Assembly (NCBI GenBank): GCA_958450325.1
Contig: OY288247.1
Span: 62,375,701-62,439,700, forward strand
From: Agrostemma githago
Taxonomy: Eukaryota; Streptophyta; Magnoliopsida; Caryophyllales; Caryophyllaceae
Reading direction: 5' to 3'
DNA: 64,000 bases
A model generated the notes under the pieces. The model did not search any database. It was not told the origin of the DNA and saw only the letters and a program-made list of their open reading frames with translations. The position numbers and the translations under genes are program-made. Below, one piece after another: positions 63,570 to 64,000 of this stretch (positions are counted from its first letter, which is position 1; every line of letters begins with the position of its first letter).

Positions 63570-64000
63570 TGTAACACCCACTATTTTCCTAGTGCCGTTA
63601 ATTATTCTGTTGTGACTCCGTCATGACTCTATGTCAATTTCGTCTTCTATTTTCTTCATCTTTCCGAATTCTTATTATTTTTGAGTCAAATAATATTTAT
63701 TTTTATTTTAAAAGATTTTAATTCTTATAAACTTATTTATTTGATTTTCATTATAAACTATTTATTTTTGCGCGTGAAGTTCTATTTTTCGACGAACTAA
63801 CGTTTTAAGCTTGGAATTGAGTTATTTATTTTTCCTAAATATCAAAACACGTTTATATGATATTTCAAACTAAGAAATATTTTTATTTAAGAATATTCGA
63901 CATTTAATGATTTTATTACGAAGTTTCGTAAATAATTATTTTCCAACGCGCGGTTTACTCAAACTGATTTGAAATACCTTTAATAATTTTACGATTCATC
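63570..64000 (+). mobile_element. Start of another chromovirus-family LTR, cut by the window
   Basis: TGTAACACCCAC and the following 200 bases match 6125 onward (GTTAATTATTCTGTT, GACTC, CGTCATGAC). It interrupts Athila gag. The candidate left TSD is GAAAG at 63565-63569. Confidence 0.85.

Larger units (their letters stand above)
14375..64000 (-). mobile_element. Element A: Athila-lineage Ty3/gypsy retrotransposon, nested into and running off the window
   Basis: Collinear minus-strand parts are gag (to 63569), pol up to 59766, integrase (53512-52320), palindrome array, env-like ORF (51323-50584, then 20012-19562), 3' UTR with minisatellite, PPT (16534-16547) and 3' LTR. Gaps are filled by a chromovirus-like element (20013-50583), a CACTA transposon (53513 to about 59765) and an LTR from 63570. 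The pol join across the CACTA is in frame. The join across 20013-50583 is weaker, with TSD-like ATTAT/ATGAT and an indel in the ORF. The 5' LTR is outside. Confidence 0.65.

Overview
This is nuclear DNA from a flowering plant, probably a eudicot with a large, repeat-rich genome. I find no certain single-copy host gene. Nearly every base belongs to a transposable element, and most boundaries can be set from TG...CA long terminal repeats (LTRs), target-site duplications (TSDs), primer-binding sites (PBS), polypurine tracts (PPT) and host reading frames that resume across an insertion. The species cannot be named from the sequence.

Left part (1-14374). Pieces of two LTRs of one Ty3/gypsy-type family (1-2623) adjoin a LINE (2624-about 4690, minus). 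A second LINE follows (about 4800-11512, minus). It is broken by a solo LTR of a chromovirus-like family (6125-8533), a 260-bp retroposon-like insert (9115-9374) and a complete Cassandra element with 5S-rRNA-like LTRs (9639-10368). At 11513 the LINE is cut by the 3' LTR of an element called here B. B is cut at 14374 by a relative of the same family, called A.

Element A (14375 to beyond 64000, minus) is best read as one Athila-lineage Ty3/gypsy element. From its 3' end it has an LTR (14375-16533), PPT, a 39-bp hairpin minisatellite (16930-18195), the tail of an env-like ORF (19562-20012), the rest of that ORF (50584-51323), a palindrome array (51605-51955), integrase (52320-53512), RNase H/RT/protease (59766-62498) and gag (62499-63569). 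It has been split by a chromovirus-like element (20013-50583), a CACTA transposon (53513 to about 59765, itself holding a solo LTR at 56101-59759), and an LTR that starts at 63570 and leaves the window.

The chromovirus-like element (20013-50583) keeps both large LTRs, a tRNA-Met-type PBS, a broken gag and a PPT, but no pol that I can see. Inside it are a Cassandra solo LTR (26425-26773), an unidentified gene-like block (24027-26424) and a non-autonomous element (27767-46791, TSD GTGAG) with three LTRs and two identical-length internal units. Each internal unit carries a full-length tRNA-Asp-like copy ending in CCA as its primer-binding region.

The first LTR of that non-autonomous element is interrupted by a nearly intact Tat-lineage element (28072-40375, TSD CCTTG). 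Besides minus-strand gag-protease-RT-RNase H-integrase, the Tat element has two plus-strand (antisense) gene-like units with their own TATA boxes, one matching the known Tat antisense ORF family. They converge on pol at a 135-bp tandem repeat. Nesting reaches at least six levels: LINE, B, A, chromovirus-like element, three-LTR element, Tat.
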